A stretch of 64,000 bases of DNA from NCBI RefSeq assembly GCF_900233005.1, contig NZ_LT960611.1, positions 1,302,001 to 1,366,000 of the forward strand. The letters run 5' to 3'. Positions 27,616-36,469 of the stretch are shown piece after piece; the stretch's first letter is position 1; the number at the start of each line of letters is the position of its first letter. Origin of the DNA: Vibrio tapetis subsp. tapetis. GTDB taxonomy: Bacteria; Pseudomonadota; Gammaproteobacteria; Enterobacterales; Vibrionaceae. Both the position numbers and the translations under genes were made by a program. Below the pieces are notes generated by a model. That model was given only the letters and a program-made list of their open reading frames with translations, was not told where the DNA came from and ran no database searches.

Positions 27616-27837
27616 CTACTTGACTTCGATTTTGCTAGCTACGTGGTTTCGGATTGCGATAGAGACACCGCGTACCATGACTTGTAATGGGTCTCCCATC
27701 GGTGCTCTGCGCACTACGGTAAGTTCAGTATTTGGCAGAACCCCCATCACCATTAGCTTTTTTCTTGTTTCTAAAGTCAGCGTAGAGAAGTTAGACACCA
27801 GCGCCTTCTCTCCATCTTTTAATTCAGACAATGTCAT
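27616..27837 (-). CDS. feoA: FeoA, SH3-like partner of FeoB
   Basis: A 73-residue SH3-fold protein required for FeoB-dependent Fe(II) uptake: MTLSELKDGEKALVSNFSTL, VMGVLPNTELTVVRRAPMGDPLQV and a final basic strand. The ATG at 27837 has GGAAGC upstream and gives the family length; an in-frame start at 27888 would add an untypical extension lying in the Fur box. First gene of feoABC. Confidence 0.94.
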   Translation of the reverse strand: MTLSELKDGEKALVSNFSTLTLETRKKLMVMGVLPNTELTVVRRAPMGDPLQVMVRGVSIAIRNHVASKIEVK

Positions 27838-27860
27838 ATTGCTTCCAAAATCGTATTCGT

Positions 27861-27879
27861 AATGATAAGAATTATTATT
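27861..27879. promoter_or_regulatory. Fur box upstream of feoA
   Basis: AATGATAAGAATTATTATT matches the 19-bp Fur consensus at about 13 positions by eye. It lies 24-42 bases before feoA, consistent with iron-dependent repression of feoABC. FNR or CRP control cannot be read with confidence. Confidence 0.65.
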
Positions 27880-27888
27880 TACAAGCAA

Positions 27889-28199
27889 CTTTACACTTAA
27901 ACTTGTTACAAAGTATTGCTCCTGGTCAATTTTGACAGAATCTTTGCATTCGCAAGTACGTCAAAAACGTTAAATTGTGTTTTTCTCGCTTTAGACTCCA
28001 CCGTTAAAAACGTTAAATTATGTCAAACTCTTAACCATCTTCACCCTTACTCAATTTACGACTGAAATATTAAAACTTTGGAAAATACAAACAAATCATT
28101 AAAAACAACAATTTAAAACAATAAAAGTGAATTTGTCGGATTTCTTATAGTTGATGTCGTTAATTCAATAAAGAAATTAAGTCATCAATAGTATAGTTA
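27889..28199. other. AT-rich spacer upstream of feoA
   Basis: About 310 bases with no open reading frame of note. The motif AAAACGTTAAATT recurs (27967-27979 and, as AAAACGTTAAATTATG, 28007-28022), about 40 bases apart. This short direct repeat could be paired regulator sites. Otherwise I see nothing. Confidence 0.35.
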
Positions 28200-28336
28200 T
28201 TCACATCGAGAGGGATTCCCTTCTCACACAAGAATTCCAGAGGTGATATAGCTCGCTATATCACTCCGGCAGCAAGCGAAGGTGCCCTTGGCACCCGTGG
28301 TATGGTCCCCCCGGCTATACCACGACTTTTTTTTCT
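28200..28336 (+). ncRNA. Candidate small RNA with four hairpins and its own terminator
   Basis: Four stem-loops follow one another on the plus strand. The first is GAGAGGG/CCCTTCTC (28208-28225). The second is a perfect 10-bp GTGATATAGC/GCTATATCAC (28243-28264). The third is GGTGCC/GGCACC (28281-28295). The fourth is a terminator stem CGTGGTAT/ATACCACG (28296-28324) followed by eight T. TATAGT at 28193-28198 is a plausible -10 just upstream. No reading frame spans it, and GC content is much higher than the surrounding DNA. I cannot match it to a named Vibrio sRNA, so it may be undescribed or simply not recognised. Confidence 0.65.
28296..28336 (+). terminator. Terminator of the candidate sRNA
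   Basis: An 8-bp GC-rich stem (28296-28303 with 28317-28324), extended by inner G-C pairs, followed by T(8). Confidence 0.85.
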
Positions 28337-28640
28337 TCTTTTATATCCCCTTCGTAAACCTTAATTCATGCTACTTTATTCGCGTTGCAACTCTCAGATC
28401 ATTTTCATTCTAACCACATTACCTTCTGTCATTGATCACCAAAACCCCCAGCAATATTAAGACTGATAACCTACCGGCATGCACACGAGCTTCTGACACA
28501 GTCAAAATGACCAGTGAGGCGTTGGGTTTTGTTATGCGATATGACGTAGTGAATAAAACGGCTGAAAGTAGCAAACGGGAATAATGATATAAGAAGCCCT
28601 AACCTAAATTTATTCAAGTCTAAGAGCTTCTACTTGCTTC
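28337..28640. other. Spacer between the sRNA and the regulator 3' end
   Basis: About 300 bases with no gene or convincing regulatory signal. It separates the plus-strand sRNA from the convergent regulator gene. Confidence 0.35.
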
Positions 28641-28720
28641 AAAGGGCTGTTAATTTCGAGGGCTATAGATTTAGAGCACTATAGGTTTAGAGGACTATCG
28701 ATTTCGACCGCTATAAATTG
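28641..28720. repeat. 16-bp imperfect tandem repeat (five copies) overlapping the regulator stop codon
   Basis: Five adjacent 16-base units share the core GGCTATAGATTT: AAAGGGCTGTTAATTT, CGAGGGCTATAGATTT, AGAGCACTATAGGTTT, AGAGGACTATCGATTT and CGACCGCTATAAATTG. The minus-strand TAG stop of the regulator (28711-28713) lies inside the last unit. Confidence 0.8.
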
Positions 28721-31700
28721 CTAGATTCAATAAATTTGCTAGGCGAAATACCATAGTGATGCCTAAAACGCTGACTGAAATAGGAGGGATCGTTAAATCC
28801 AGAGTCAAACGCGACATCCGCAACTTTATGACCCGCAATGAGGAGTTGGCATGCGTGCTCTAAGCGTATTTCATTCAAATACTCTTTAAAGGTCTTTCCT
28901 GTGCATCCTTTAAATTTCCTTTGTAAGCTACGCTCAGATGTGAATAATAATTTCGCCATTTGTGCAGTGCCGAACTCTGCATCGTGATAGTTAACTTCAA
29001 CAAGGTTTTGAACCTTGATTAACCATGGACTGTCCTTTGTCACAGAAAAAGCCCCGAATTCATCGTCTGGCTTGTGACGTCTCTCGTCTAAATCAGACCC
29101 AGCTTGAGGCTGTAATGGCTCAGCAAAGATTGTTCTAGCGTCATAGAGCGGCCATAAAACTTCGACTTCATTTTCTTGTTGAGCATTTTGAAATATCTTG
29201 CACTCACCATTCCCAAGCGCAACAAACTGCCTGATCGCAGCTAAACTGACGTCATTGAGAGCATAAGGCTGAGTGCCCAATTCCAATTTATCGATAGCAC
29301 TAAATGTCGTGACCTCTTGCTTAGAAAAATATCGTCCATTATCGGTAATCACAAACCCTGCACCTTCTGTTCCAGTGGCTATACATAACCGAACCTTATC
29401 GCCCTTTTTACAGCGACGTAGTGCATTATACAAAATCCCATGTAGTACAAGATCTAAATTGAAACCACTGACTTCCAGCCCCTTGGCGTCGGAGGTCGTG
29501 ACAAAACACAACTCAATGCCATGCAATCCAATATCTTCTTTCATCGCTAACAACACAGCATCGCAAACCGCGTTAAGTTCAAACACAGACTGACTCTTGC
29601 CCTTTTGCGGTGTCAATTGCATAATTTGCTGAAGCTTTTGTGAGGCCTGATTCAGGTTCTTTTTTTCCTTCGAATGAGGGGTAATACGAGTAACCTGAGA
29701 GAGCTTATTAAATGCTTCTAGAGCAAGTACATCTATAAAACTTTGTCGTGTCGCCAATTGCTTTTTAAGCTGCACATTACTATATAACAAGGCATCACTC
29801 TGATGCTTTAATTGGCTTGTTCGCAACTCGACTTTGTCTTTCAACTTTCTGTTTATTACCCAGACTTGACGAGACCGCCAATAAAAAAACAGTGCAATAG
29901 CAAAAAGTACAAAAAGACCACTCAGTAAAACAAACCAACCAGACATAAACCACGGCGTTGATACCGTAAACTTAAATGTTGATGGGTTATCTTGTAAACT
30001 CACTGCGCTATCTGTTCTGATTTCTAGCTCGTACTCTCCGGGCAAAAGGTAATCAATCGTCAATTGCGAGCCTTGAAATTTAGTCCACGTATTATTACTT
30101 GAACCCAACAACCGATATTCCAAACTCCAAATATCAAAATCGGGCAAGACTCCTATGACAAAAGACAATGTTTTACCGTGCGGGAATACATAGTGCTTTT
30201 TAGCATCAGGCGCATAGGCAACCGGTATTGTATCAAGTAAAACCTGACCCACCCGCACCTGACTTTCAGGCAAGTGGGCTGCAAGTAATGCCGTTTCTGA
30301 AGCATAAATAACCCCATGCTTGGAGCCAAAAATAAAATTTTCTTTCGATTCATCAACCGAACACGCATCAGGCAAGAACTCATTATTGACTAGACCAAAT
30401 GGGGCGCCAAAATGACGTTGAAGTTCTCCTTCATAAGAATAAAAACTTAGCCCTTTCGACGTCGTAAGCCAGAGCCCCTTATCCGTTGAAAGCACACATA
30501 AAGGTTTTATGTCTGTTTCGTATAAAGCGATATCCGTCAAGGTTGCAGTGTCGAGACTTAAACGTGACAGCCCGTGGCTAGAGATATTCCAGATATAGCG
30601 ACCTTCTGTCTCCAACATATCGATTGTTTGTCCAAACAACTGACTGGTTTTCTGAAGAGTGATCTTGCCGTTTTGGTAAAGATAGGAACCATGACCCGTG
30701 CCTATCCATATAGAGCCACTATGACCACTGTAAAGATGGGTAATACTACTTGGCCCAAGTTCACTCGTTACCCATTCGTAACCTAGGTTCTCAACAATTG
30801 ACTGTTCAGGAAAGTAGCGCAATAATCCTGAATCTGTCGTCACCCACAGTACACCAGCATCATCAAAAACAAGATGATTGATCTTGCGGTTTTGTAACTG
30901 ACTGGGAAAACGGTTCTTTTTAATAGCGTTAGAATTGGGGAAATACTGATAAAGACCATCATCCATCGCTAGCCACAGTTTTTCCCCCTGTCGAACCATG
31001 TCATTGATTGCAGCGGTAACAACACGCTCAGGCTCTTCCGATACTTTTGGCTGAAATTTGTATAACCCTCGGTCTGTTGCTATCCAATACAATCCTTCTC
31101 GGTCGCTAAATACTCGATTAATATGACCTAGCCCCGATGTGCTTTTTAGTTGGTTCGATTTGATACGTTCAAAAAGACGACTAAATAAAGAAAAATAGCT
31201 GATGCCTTTATTGGTCGCGACCCAAATCCCACCCTGGCCATCGTTTAATAGGTCATATATATAGCCGCCAGGTAACGAATAATCATCTTGAAAGTTTGCG
31301 TTTATTTGGGTGACTTCTTCATCTAAAAAACGAAAAGCCACAATCCCATTTTCAGTTCCAATCCAATACGCTGCATCTGTCTCTTCTATGGTAATTACTT
31401 TAGCGGAAGGCAGGATGAACGGAGCACTTTGTTGGTGGTCATCAATATTAACAATGCGTGCCCCTTGAAGGGTTCCAATTACCAATTGGCGACGCTTAGG
31501 AGAAAAGTAGATAGTTTCAACATGAGCTCTACCTGATGCTTTGATGTGACTAAAAGTATCACCATCACTGAGGTATGTTCCGGAGGTCGTCGCTAAGACC
31601 CACTTATTTTGAATAAATATCGCTTGATTGATGCTGACTTCACTACGCGCTGTGCGGTTGAAAACAAATGTGAGCGGGTACTCGGTAAATTGACCAGAAT

Positions 31701-32148
31701 GAGTATCGTAAGTATAAAAGAATTCGCTTCCTGCTATCCAAAGAAAGCGTCCACTTGTCCCTATCTTCTCTATTGTCCGGTTAAGACCCAGACTAAGCAT
31801 GAGTTCGGGCTCTTCTGAGGGGCTAAATCGATAAACTTGATTCTCTTGAACATACCAAAAATAATTATTGATATAAGCGACATCGTCCACTGGGAAATCA
31901 ACGATACCGCCAGAGCGAGGTAAAATATGTCGGCCATCAAAAAATCGCAGCTGACCATAAACATCATGAATCCAAAGCCCACCAGCCGGGCCAGAAAACA
32001 TTTGCTTGGCCACAATGAATTGCCCTTGATGCTGCAGTGGCAAAGGGTAAAAAATAGACGAGTTTTCAGACGCGGTGGCATTGTTTTGGACAAATGCAAA
32101 GCAGTGTAAAAAACAAAACAATACCCAACGACAAAACGATGAGTTCAC
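28711..32148 (-). CDS. Giant propeller sensor / AraC-type regulator with degenerate kinase module
   Basis: A 1145-residue one-polypeptide regulator. It has a signal-like N-terminus, then about 13-14 two-component-propeller blades (repeated GxWIGT/DGLxxY patterns such as GGIWVATNKGISYF and GSIWIGTGHGSYLY), then a Y_Y_Y sensor strand region (LEYRLLGSSNNTWTKF). One transmembrane helix (about 735-757) and a coiled coil (760-805) follow. A histidine-kinase-like block (about 800-980) lacks the phospho-acceptor His and a proper G box (TDNGRYF). It ends with an AraC helix-turn-helix (about 1045-1140, VADVAFDSGFNDPSYFSQRF). No receiver domain is present. The start is GTG at 32148 with AGGTAA upstream. 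It probably senses a ligand in the periplasm and acts directly on DNA. The target is unknown. Confidence 0.85.
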   Translation of the reverse strand: MNSSFCRWVLFCFLHCFAFVQNNATASENSSIFYPLPLQHQGQFIVAKQMFSGPAGGLWIHDVYGQLRFFDGRHILPRSGGIVDFPVDDVAYINNYFWYVQENQVYRFSPSEEPELMLSLGLNRTIEKIGTSGRFLWIAGSEFFYTYDTHSGQFTEYPLTFVFNRTARSEVSINQAIFIQNKWVLATTSGTYLSDGDTFSHIKASGRAHVETIYFSPKRRQLVIGTLQGARIVNIDDHQQSAPFILPSAKVITIEETDAAYWIGTENGIVAFRFLDEEVTQINANFQDDYSLPGGYIYDLLNDGQGGIWVATNKGISYFSLFSRLFERIKSNQLKSTSGLGHINRVFSDREGLYWIATDRGLYKFQPKVSEEPERVVTAAINDMVRQGEKLWLAMDDGLYQYFPNSNAIKKNRFPSQLQNRKINHLVFDDAGVLWVTTDSGLLRYFPEQSIVENLGYEWVTSELGPSSITHLYSGHSGSIWIGTGHGSYLYQNGKITLQKTSQLFGQTIDMLETEGRYIWNISSHGLSRLSLDTATLTDIALYETDIKPLCVLSTDKGLWLTTSKGLSFYSYEGELQRHFGAPFGLVNNEFLPDACSVDESKENFIFGSKHGVIYASETALLAAHLPESQVRVGQVLLDTIPVAYAPDAKKHYVFPHGKTLSFVIGVLPDFDIWSLEYRLLGSSNNTWTKFQGSQLTIDYLLPGEYELEIRTDSAVSLQDNPSTFKFTVSTPWFMSGWFVLLSGLFVLFAIALFFYWRSRQVWVINRKLKDKVELRTSQLKHQSDALLYSNVQLKKQLATRQSFIDVLALEAFNKLSQVTRITPHSKEKKNLNQASQKLQQIMQLTPQKGKSQSVFELNAVCDAVLLAMKEDIGLHGIELCFVTTSDAKGLEVSGFNLDLVLHGILYNALRRCKKGDKVRLCIATGTEGAGFVITDNGRYFSKQEVTTFSAIDKLELGTQPYALNDVSLAAIRQFVALGNGECKIFQNAQQENEVEVLWPLYDARTIFAEPLQPQAGSDLDERRHKPDDEFGAFSVTKDSPWLIKVQNLVEVNYHDAEFGTAQMAKLLFTSERSLQRKFKGCTGKTFKEYLNEIRLEHACQLLIAGHKVADVAFDSGFNDPSYFSQRFRHHYGISPSKFIESSNL

Positions 32149-32243
32149 AAAGTTACCTATGGCAGCAAAAGAACAAACAATGCGTTTGCTTGATTATTTT
32201 TTAATAAAAATTATCTTCAAAAAATATACGAAATGCAGCCAAT

Positions 32244-32269
32244 AAAAAAGGCGTATTGAGATACGCCTT
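32244..32269 (-). terminator. Terminator after mepM (minus strand)
   Basis: AAGGCGTAT / ATACGCCTT with a 4-base loop, then TTTTT on the minus strand, 8 bases past the mepM stop. Confidence 0.9.
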
Positions 32270-32277
32270 AAATTTAT

Positions 32278-33609
32278 TTAGATTTGGTCACGTAAACTTG
32301 AAAGAACACTTTCTGCTGTAGCCACAAAGCGAGTACGCTGATTACTTGGAACTGGCGACGCCTGTGGGAGGGGAACTTTCATCGCGTTAACAGGGCGTGA
32401 GTTCTTAATCAACTCATAGTGAAGGTGTGGTCCCGTAGAGCGTCCGGTATTACCACTAAGTGCAATTTTTTGACCACGTGTAACGGTATCGCCCTTTTTA
32501 ACTAGAATACGGTGTAGGTGTAAGAACCTCGTCATGTACTCTCGTCCATGCTTGATCACCACGTAATTGCCAGCTAAAGCATGTTTTTGAGCTTTAACGA
32601 CCACGCCATCACCCGTCGCATAAATAGGTGTACCAATCGGGGTGGCGAAATCTGTACCATTATGGGGAGCAATACGACCTGTTACCGGGTGTTTACGGTT
32701 AGGGTTAAACGGAGAGCTGATGCGGTATCTTTTAGAGGTCGGCAAACGATCAAATGCTCTCGCTAGACTTTGGCCTTTCTCATCATAAAAATTACCATCT
32801 TGATATTGGATCGCCGCGTATTCTCGACTGCCACTTTGATAAAGCAATGCCTTAATCTCACCGCGCCCTACTGCTTTGCCGTCAATAAACTCACGCTCTA
32901 ATTGAACGGCAAAACGATCACCCTTTTTCGCTTGTCGACCTAGATCAAACTTCCATTGCATCGCTTTCGCAATGGTAATGATCTGACCTTCCGATAAACC
33001 GGCAGATCGCGCTGCATTATAAAAACTATCTGTTATCCGCCCATGAAGCAAAACTGGCTGCATCTCGCCTTGGGTTTCAACTCTTTCGTAATGATAACGG
33101 CCGTCTTCCCACGTATAGAGATCAGCATCTTTTACATTACGTTCGAGCTTTAATTCGGTAATTTTTCCGCCTTCTCCAAGCGACCACTCTAATGTCATTC
33201 CAGGATTGATTCGCTCAATCGAACGATTGGCTGCTATCAGAGAGTACATGTCATTTTGAGTCAAACCGTACTGCTCAAAAATACTGCCTAGCAGCTCATT
33301 TTTGGCAATAACGTGTCGATGGGTTTGCTGCGCGGAACTAATTTCTTGCTCTAACTCATCTTTCGGTGCTGAAAACTCAGGTGAATTAGAGTCTATTTGC
33401 TCCCCTAAAGGCTCGCTATTTTGGTCGCCAAGTACCGAACGCTGCGTCGTTGACATGTCAACGGGCTTTCGCGAATCCGAAGCAATTTCAATACTCGAAG
33501 GTCGCCACAAAAGGGCGACCATCGTTAACGTCGCCAAGCTTAAGATAGATAGGCGATGTTTTTTAGGGAAGCGCTGCCATGAACTGGCAGCGTTCTGGAT
33601 ATTTTTCAT
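32278..33609 (-). CDS. mepM: M23-family murein DD-endopeptidase (MepM type)
   Basis: Zinc metallopeptidase that cleaves peptidoglycan cross-links to allow wall growth. The 443-residue protein has an N-terminal membrane anchor (about residues 20-36), an OapA/LysM-like middle region (HVIAKNELLGSIFEQYGL), and a C-terminal lysostaphin-type domain. Zinc ligands are visible in HNGTDFATP and TGPHLHYELI. Its start overlaps the znuA stop by four bases, so zinc uptake and a zinc-dependent wall enzyme are coupled, as in the E. coli mepM-znuA neighbourhood. Related Vibrio enzymes are named Shy; I cannot say which one this is. Confidence 0.9.
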   Translation of the reverse strand: MKNIQNAASSWQRFPKKHRLSILSLATLTMVALLWRPSSIEIASDSRKPVDMSTTQRSVLGDQNSEPLGEQIDSNSPEFSAPKDELEQEISSAQQTHRHVIAKNELLGSIFEQYGLTQNDMYSLIAANRSIERINPGMTLEWSLGEGGKITELKLERNVKDADLYTWEDGRYHYERVETQGEMQPVLLHGRITDSFYNAARSAGLSEGQIITIAKAMQWKFDLGRQAKKGDRFAVQLEREFIDGKAVGRGEIKALLYQSGSREYAAIQYQDGNFYDEKGQSLARAFDRLPTSKRYRISSPFNPNRKHPVTGRIAPHNGTDFATPIGTPIYATGDGVVVKAQKHALAGNYVVIKHGREYMTRFLHLHRILVKKGDTVTRGQKIALSGNTGRSTGPHLHYELIKNSRPVNAMKVPLPQASPVPSNQRTRFVATAESVLSSLRDQI

Positions 33610-34745
33610 TCAGATAAACATGTCTCGAATTGGGAACCAAGTGACTTCAAGAAGTCAAAGTATGCACCCGACTGAACAGTGATATCTATCGCTAGAGGAT
33701 CTAACTCACCACGATTAACATCTGTACCACGAGTCACAGACTTCACCACTGCAGGGGTAAATTGTGGCTCTGAGAATACGCAATGTGCCGCATTAGATTC
33801 AAGCTTTTTACGAATTTTGTTCAAGGTTTTTGCGCCAGGCTTACGCTCAGGACTGACAGTAAAGTGACCTAAGTTATTTAAACCAAAATAGTTTTCGTAA
33901 TATCCGTAAGCATCATGGAATACAAAATAACCTTTGTCTTTCACCGATTCAAAACTAGACTGCAACTCCGCAGTTGTTGCAGAAAGGTTTATTTTAAACT
34001 TCGCTAAGTTATCTTTGTAGACTGCAGCATTCTCAGGATCAATTTCAGACAACTTGCTAGCAATCACTGCTGCAATCTGTTCAGCTTGCTTTGGCCCTAA
34101 CCAAACATGCGGATCACGAGAGCCTGCAGCGTGGCTATGATCGCCATGATCATGTCCTTCATGTCCTTCATGTGCATCATGCTCATCCGCTTTGTGAGAG
34201 TCATGGTCATGTCCTTCGTGAGAATCATGGTCATGCCCTTCGTGAGAGTCATGGTCATGCCCTTCGTGAGAGTCATGGTCATGCCCTTCGTGAGAGTCAT
34301 GGTCATGCCCTTCGTGAGAGTCATGGTCATGTCCTTCATGAGAGTCATGGTCATGTCCTTCATGAGAGTCATGGTCATGTCCTTCATGAGAATCCTTGTG
34401 ATTACCGCAACCACAGCCACCATATTTTCTAAAAGTTATGCTCTCATGTTCACTCAGATTTAGTGAACCTTTGTGTTCAACTAATACGCCTTGTAAAAAG
34501 GTTTCTAGATCCGGGCCAACCCAAATAACCAAATCAGCTGAACGAAGTTTTTTTACATCTGATGGTTTTAAGGCATAATCATGCGGCGAAGTATTGGTGG
34601 ACATTAAAACATCAGACTGAGTCACGCCTTCTGTAATTTCATTCGCAATGAGTTGAATTGGCTTGACCGAACTCAATACGTTTGTCGCGTGAGAGACTGC
34701 TGGAACAGCACTCAAAGCGATAAGTAATAGTGATAAACGTGACAT
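33606..34745 (-). CDS. znuA: Zinc ABC transporter periplasmic binding protein with His-rich repeats
   Basis: Captures Zn(II) in the periplasm and delivers it to ZnuBC. The product is 379 residues with signal peptide MSRLSLLLIALSAVPAVSHA. Zinc ligands lie in STNTSPHDYALKPSDV, DPHVWLGPKQA and VFHDAYGYYENYF. A CGCG motif precedes a long histidine/aspartate loop made of eight identical octapeptides (SHEGHDHD) plus degenerate ones. This loop makes it longer than the ~310-residue E. coli protein. It is divergent from znuCB across a Zur-like palindrome and overlaps mepM by four bases. Confidence 0.96.
   Translation of the reverse strand: MSRLSLLLIALSAVPAVSHATNVLSSVKPIQLIANEITEGVTQSDVLMSTNTSPHDYALKPSDVKKLRSADLVIWVGPDLETFLQGVLVEHKGSLNLSEHESITFRKYGGCGCGNHKDSHEGHDHDSHEGHDHDSHEGHDHDSHEGHDHDSHEGHDHDSHEGHDHDSHEGHDHDSHEGHDHDSHKADEHDAHEGHEGHDHGDHSHAAGSRDPHVWLGPKQAEQIAAVIASKLSEIDPENAAVYKDNLAKFKINLSATTAELQSSFESVKDKGYFVFHDAYGYYENYFGLNNLGHFTVSPERKPGAKTLNKIRKKLESNAAHCVFSEPQFTPAVVKSVTRGTDVNRGELDPLAIDITVQSGAYFDFLKSLGSQFETCLSE
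34201..34392 (-). repeat. 24-bp in-frame tandem repeat in znuA (8 copies)
   Basis: Eight direct 24-bp units encode SHEGHDHD. They differ only by silent C/T or G/A changes. Diverged relatives extend left to about 34140. The high DNA identity suggests slippage-driven length variation of the metal-binding loop. Confidence 0.95.
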
Positions 34746-34785
34746 TTTTTCCTCTAGATCAAAGTTACTTGGTTAACTTAGGCAT

Positions 34786-34806
34786 GAATGTTACTTTATA
34801 ACATAT
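34786..34806. promoter_or_regulatory. Zur-like palindrome between znuA and znuC
   Basis: ATGTTA (34788-34793) and TAACAT (34799-34804) with a 5-base centre match the gammaproteobacterial Zur pattern (TGTTATAATATAACA-like). Its position between the divergent znuA and znuC starts fits joint repression by zinc-loaded Zur. Confidence 0.75.
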
Positions 34807-34829
34807 CAACAATGCAACACAGGTTTACA

Positions 34830-35615
34830 ATGAAACCGCTCGTCTCTTTAAAATCTATTAATGTTAAATTTGGTGGCAACACCGCTCTTTCCAACATTGA
34901 CCTTGAACTCTATAAAGGCCAAATAACCACTTTGATTGGCCCAAATGGCGCGGGTAAGTCGACGTTAGTAAAGGTTATTCTCGGCCTAAATAAGCAGTTT
35001 ACGGGCACACTGACTTTAGATGGTAAACCGAAGATAGGTTACGTCCCTCAAAAACTTCGCCTTAATGATACACTTCCTTTGAGTGTTGAAAGATTTTTAA
35101 AGCTAGCAGGAAAATACAGCCAACAAGAACGTTTAGACGCACTTCGCCTTGTCGGCGCTGGCCATTTAAATGAACATAATATGCACATGCTTTCCGGCGG
35201 AGAAACTCAACGGGTTCTGCTCGCTCGGGCATTATTGCATCGACCTGAACTACTTGTTTTAGACGAACCCGCTCAAGGTGTCGACGTGCAGGGGCAAATC
35301 GATCTTTATGAACTAATTGATCATCTACGTCATCGCTTTAACTGTGCCATATTAATGATTTCCCATGACTTGCACTTAGTCATGGCAAAAACCGATCACG
35401 TAGTATGTTTGCAGCACCATATTTGCTGTTCAGGGGCTCCTGAAATGGTCAGTAAGCACCCATCTTATATCGCGATGTTCGGCCAACGCTCCCACGAATC
35501 AATTGCGTTTTACGAGCATAGCCATGAACACCATCATGACTTAGCAGGCCAGCCCGTTTTAGGCGAGGCCCTCGACTGCCACAACCATAAACACGGACAT
35601 TGCAAACATGATTGA
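34830..35615 (+). CDS. znuC: Zinc ABC transporter ATP-binding protein
   Basis: ATPase of the zinc importer. I place the start at the ATG at 34830 ([16 protein letters not shown]), which fits the family. The longer frame from 34788 would start inside the Zur palindrome. The 261-residue protein has Walker [11 protein letters not shown], signature [15 protein letters not shown], Walker [13 protein letters not shown] and a switch His (MISHDLHLV). The C-terminal tail is histidine-rich ([19 protein letters not shown]). It overlaps znuB by 8 bases. Confidence 0.95.
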   Translation: MKPLVSLKSINVKFGGNTALSNIDLELYKGQITTLIGPNGAGKSTLVKVILGLNKQFTGTLTLDGKPKIGYVPQKLRLNDTLPLSVERFLKLAGKYSQQERLDALRLVGAGHLNEHNMHMLSGGETQRVLLARALLHRPELLVLDEPAQGVDVQGQIDLYELIDHLRHRFNCAILMISHDLHLVMAKTDHVVCLQHHICCSGAPEMVSKHPSYIAMFGQRSHESIAFYEHSHEHHHDLAGQPVLGEALDCHNHKHGHCKHD

Positions 35616-36393
35616 TTTTCTGCTCCCTTCCATACTTGCAGGGATTGCAATTGCTTTGATCACAGGCCCTTTGGGTTCGTTTGTTGTCTGGCGTAAAATG
35701 GCCTATTTTGGCGACACTTTAGCGCACGCTTCTTTACTGGGGTTATCGCTGGGTTTCTTACTTGATATCAACCTGTACTTCGCACTTGTCATCTGCTGCA
35801 TAGGCTTGGCCGTCGTATTGGTGACTCTGCAAAGGCAACAACTCGTTGCAACTGATACGTTACTCGGGATCTTGGCACACAGTTCTTTGTCTATGGGCTT
35901 GGTTGCTATCAGCTTCTTTGACAATGTTCGAGTGGATCTGATGGGGTATTTGTTTGGTGATTTGCTAGCAGTTTCACCTGACGATTTATGGTTTATTTTC
36001 TTAGGTGGTGCGTTTGTATTAACGATGTTATTTATCTTTTGGCATCCGTTATTGTCGAGCAGCGTAAACGAGGAATTAGCGAGTATTGAAGGCATAAACA
36101 CTGAGCTTATGCGCTTAGTACTCATGCTATTGGTAGGCGTTGTCATTGCCGTGGGTATGAAATTTGTAGGTGCGCTACTCATCACCTCATTGATGATAAT
36201 ACCAGCCGCTGCCGCGAGAAGATTCGCAAAAACACCAGAACAAATGGCATTACTCGCTTCCATGTTTGGTGTTGCGTCTGTTATTTCAGGCCTCTATTGT
36301 TCATGGCATTTTGATACTCCGGCGGGCCCTTCCGTTGTACTCAGTGCGGCATCGATATTCTTGCTAGCGCAGTTCAAAAAAGTAGCCAGCTAG
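35608..36393 (+). CDS. znuB: Zinc ABC transporter permease
   Basis: Membrane channel of the zinc importer, 261 residues, with about eight hydrophobic segments typical of the ABC-3 family. [18 protein letters not shown] contains the conserved DTLAHA motif and [21 protein letters not shown] is also diagnostic. The start lies inside znuC (8-base overlap), showing translational coupling. A shared terminator with sucD follows. Confidence 0.96.
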   Translation: MIDFLLPSILAGIAIALITGPLGSFVVWRKMAYFGDTLAHASLLGLSLGFLLDINLYFALVICCIGLAVVLVTLQRQQLVATDTLLGILAHSSLSMGLVAISFFDNVRVDLMGYLFGDLLAVSPDDLWFIFLGGAFVLTMLFIFWHPLLSSSVNEELASIEGINTELMRLVLMLLVGVVIAVGMKFVGALLITSLMIIPAAAARRFAKTPEQMALLASMFGVASVISGLYCSWHFDTPAGPSVVLSAASIFLLAQFKKVAS

Positions 36394-36411
36394 ATAGACT
36401 TCCGATGAATA

Positions 36412-36446
36412 AAAAAATACCGACGCTAATATCGTCGGTATTTTTG
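36412..36446. terminator. Bidirectional terminator between znuB and sucD
   Basis: AAATACCGACG / CGTCGGTATTT hairpin with flanking A and T runs. Confidence 0.9.
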
Positions 36447-36469
36447 TTTGGACGTAAGTATGAGTTTAC

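Noticed and set aside
28200..28336. c-di-GMP (GEMM) riboswitch resemblance around CACTCCGG
   Set aside because: The conserved GEMM core and the downstream gene on the same strand are both missing; only a short stretch is similar.
34201..34392. CRISPR-like array
   Set aside because: The 24-bp units are contiguous with no spacers and are in frame within znuA. The 141-bp rsxC units are likewise coding.
34091..34463. Long open frames opposite and within the znuA repeat
   Set aside because: They are by-products of the 24-bp periodicity (multiple of three), which keeps all frames open; codon use and family match support only znuA.
34788..34829. Upstream znuC start at 34788
   Set aside because: It would begin inside the Zur-like palindrome and add residues not found in the family; 34830 fits better.
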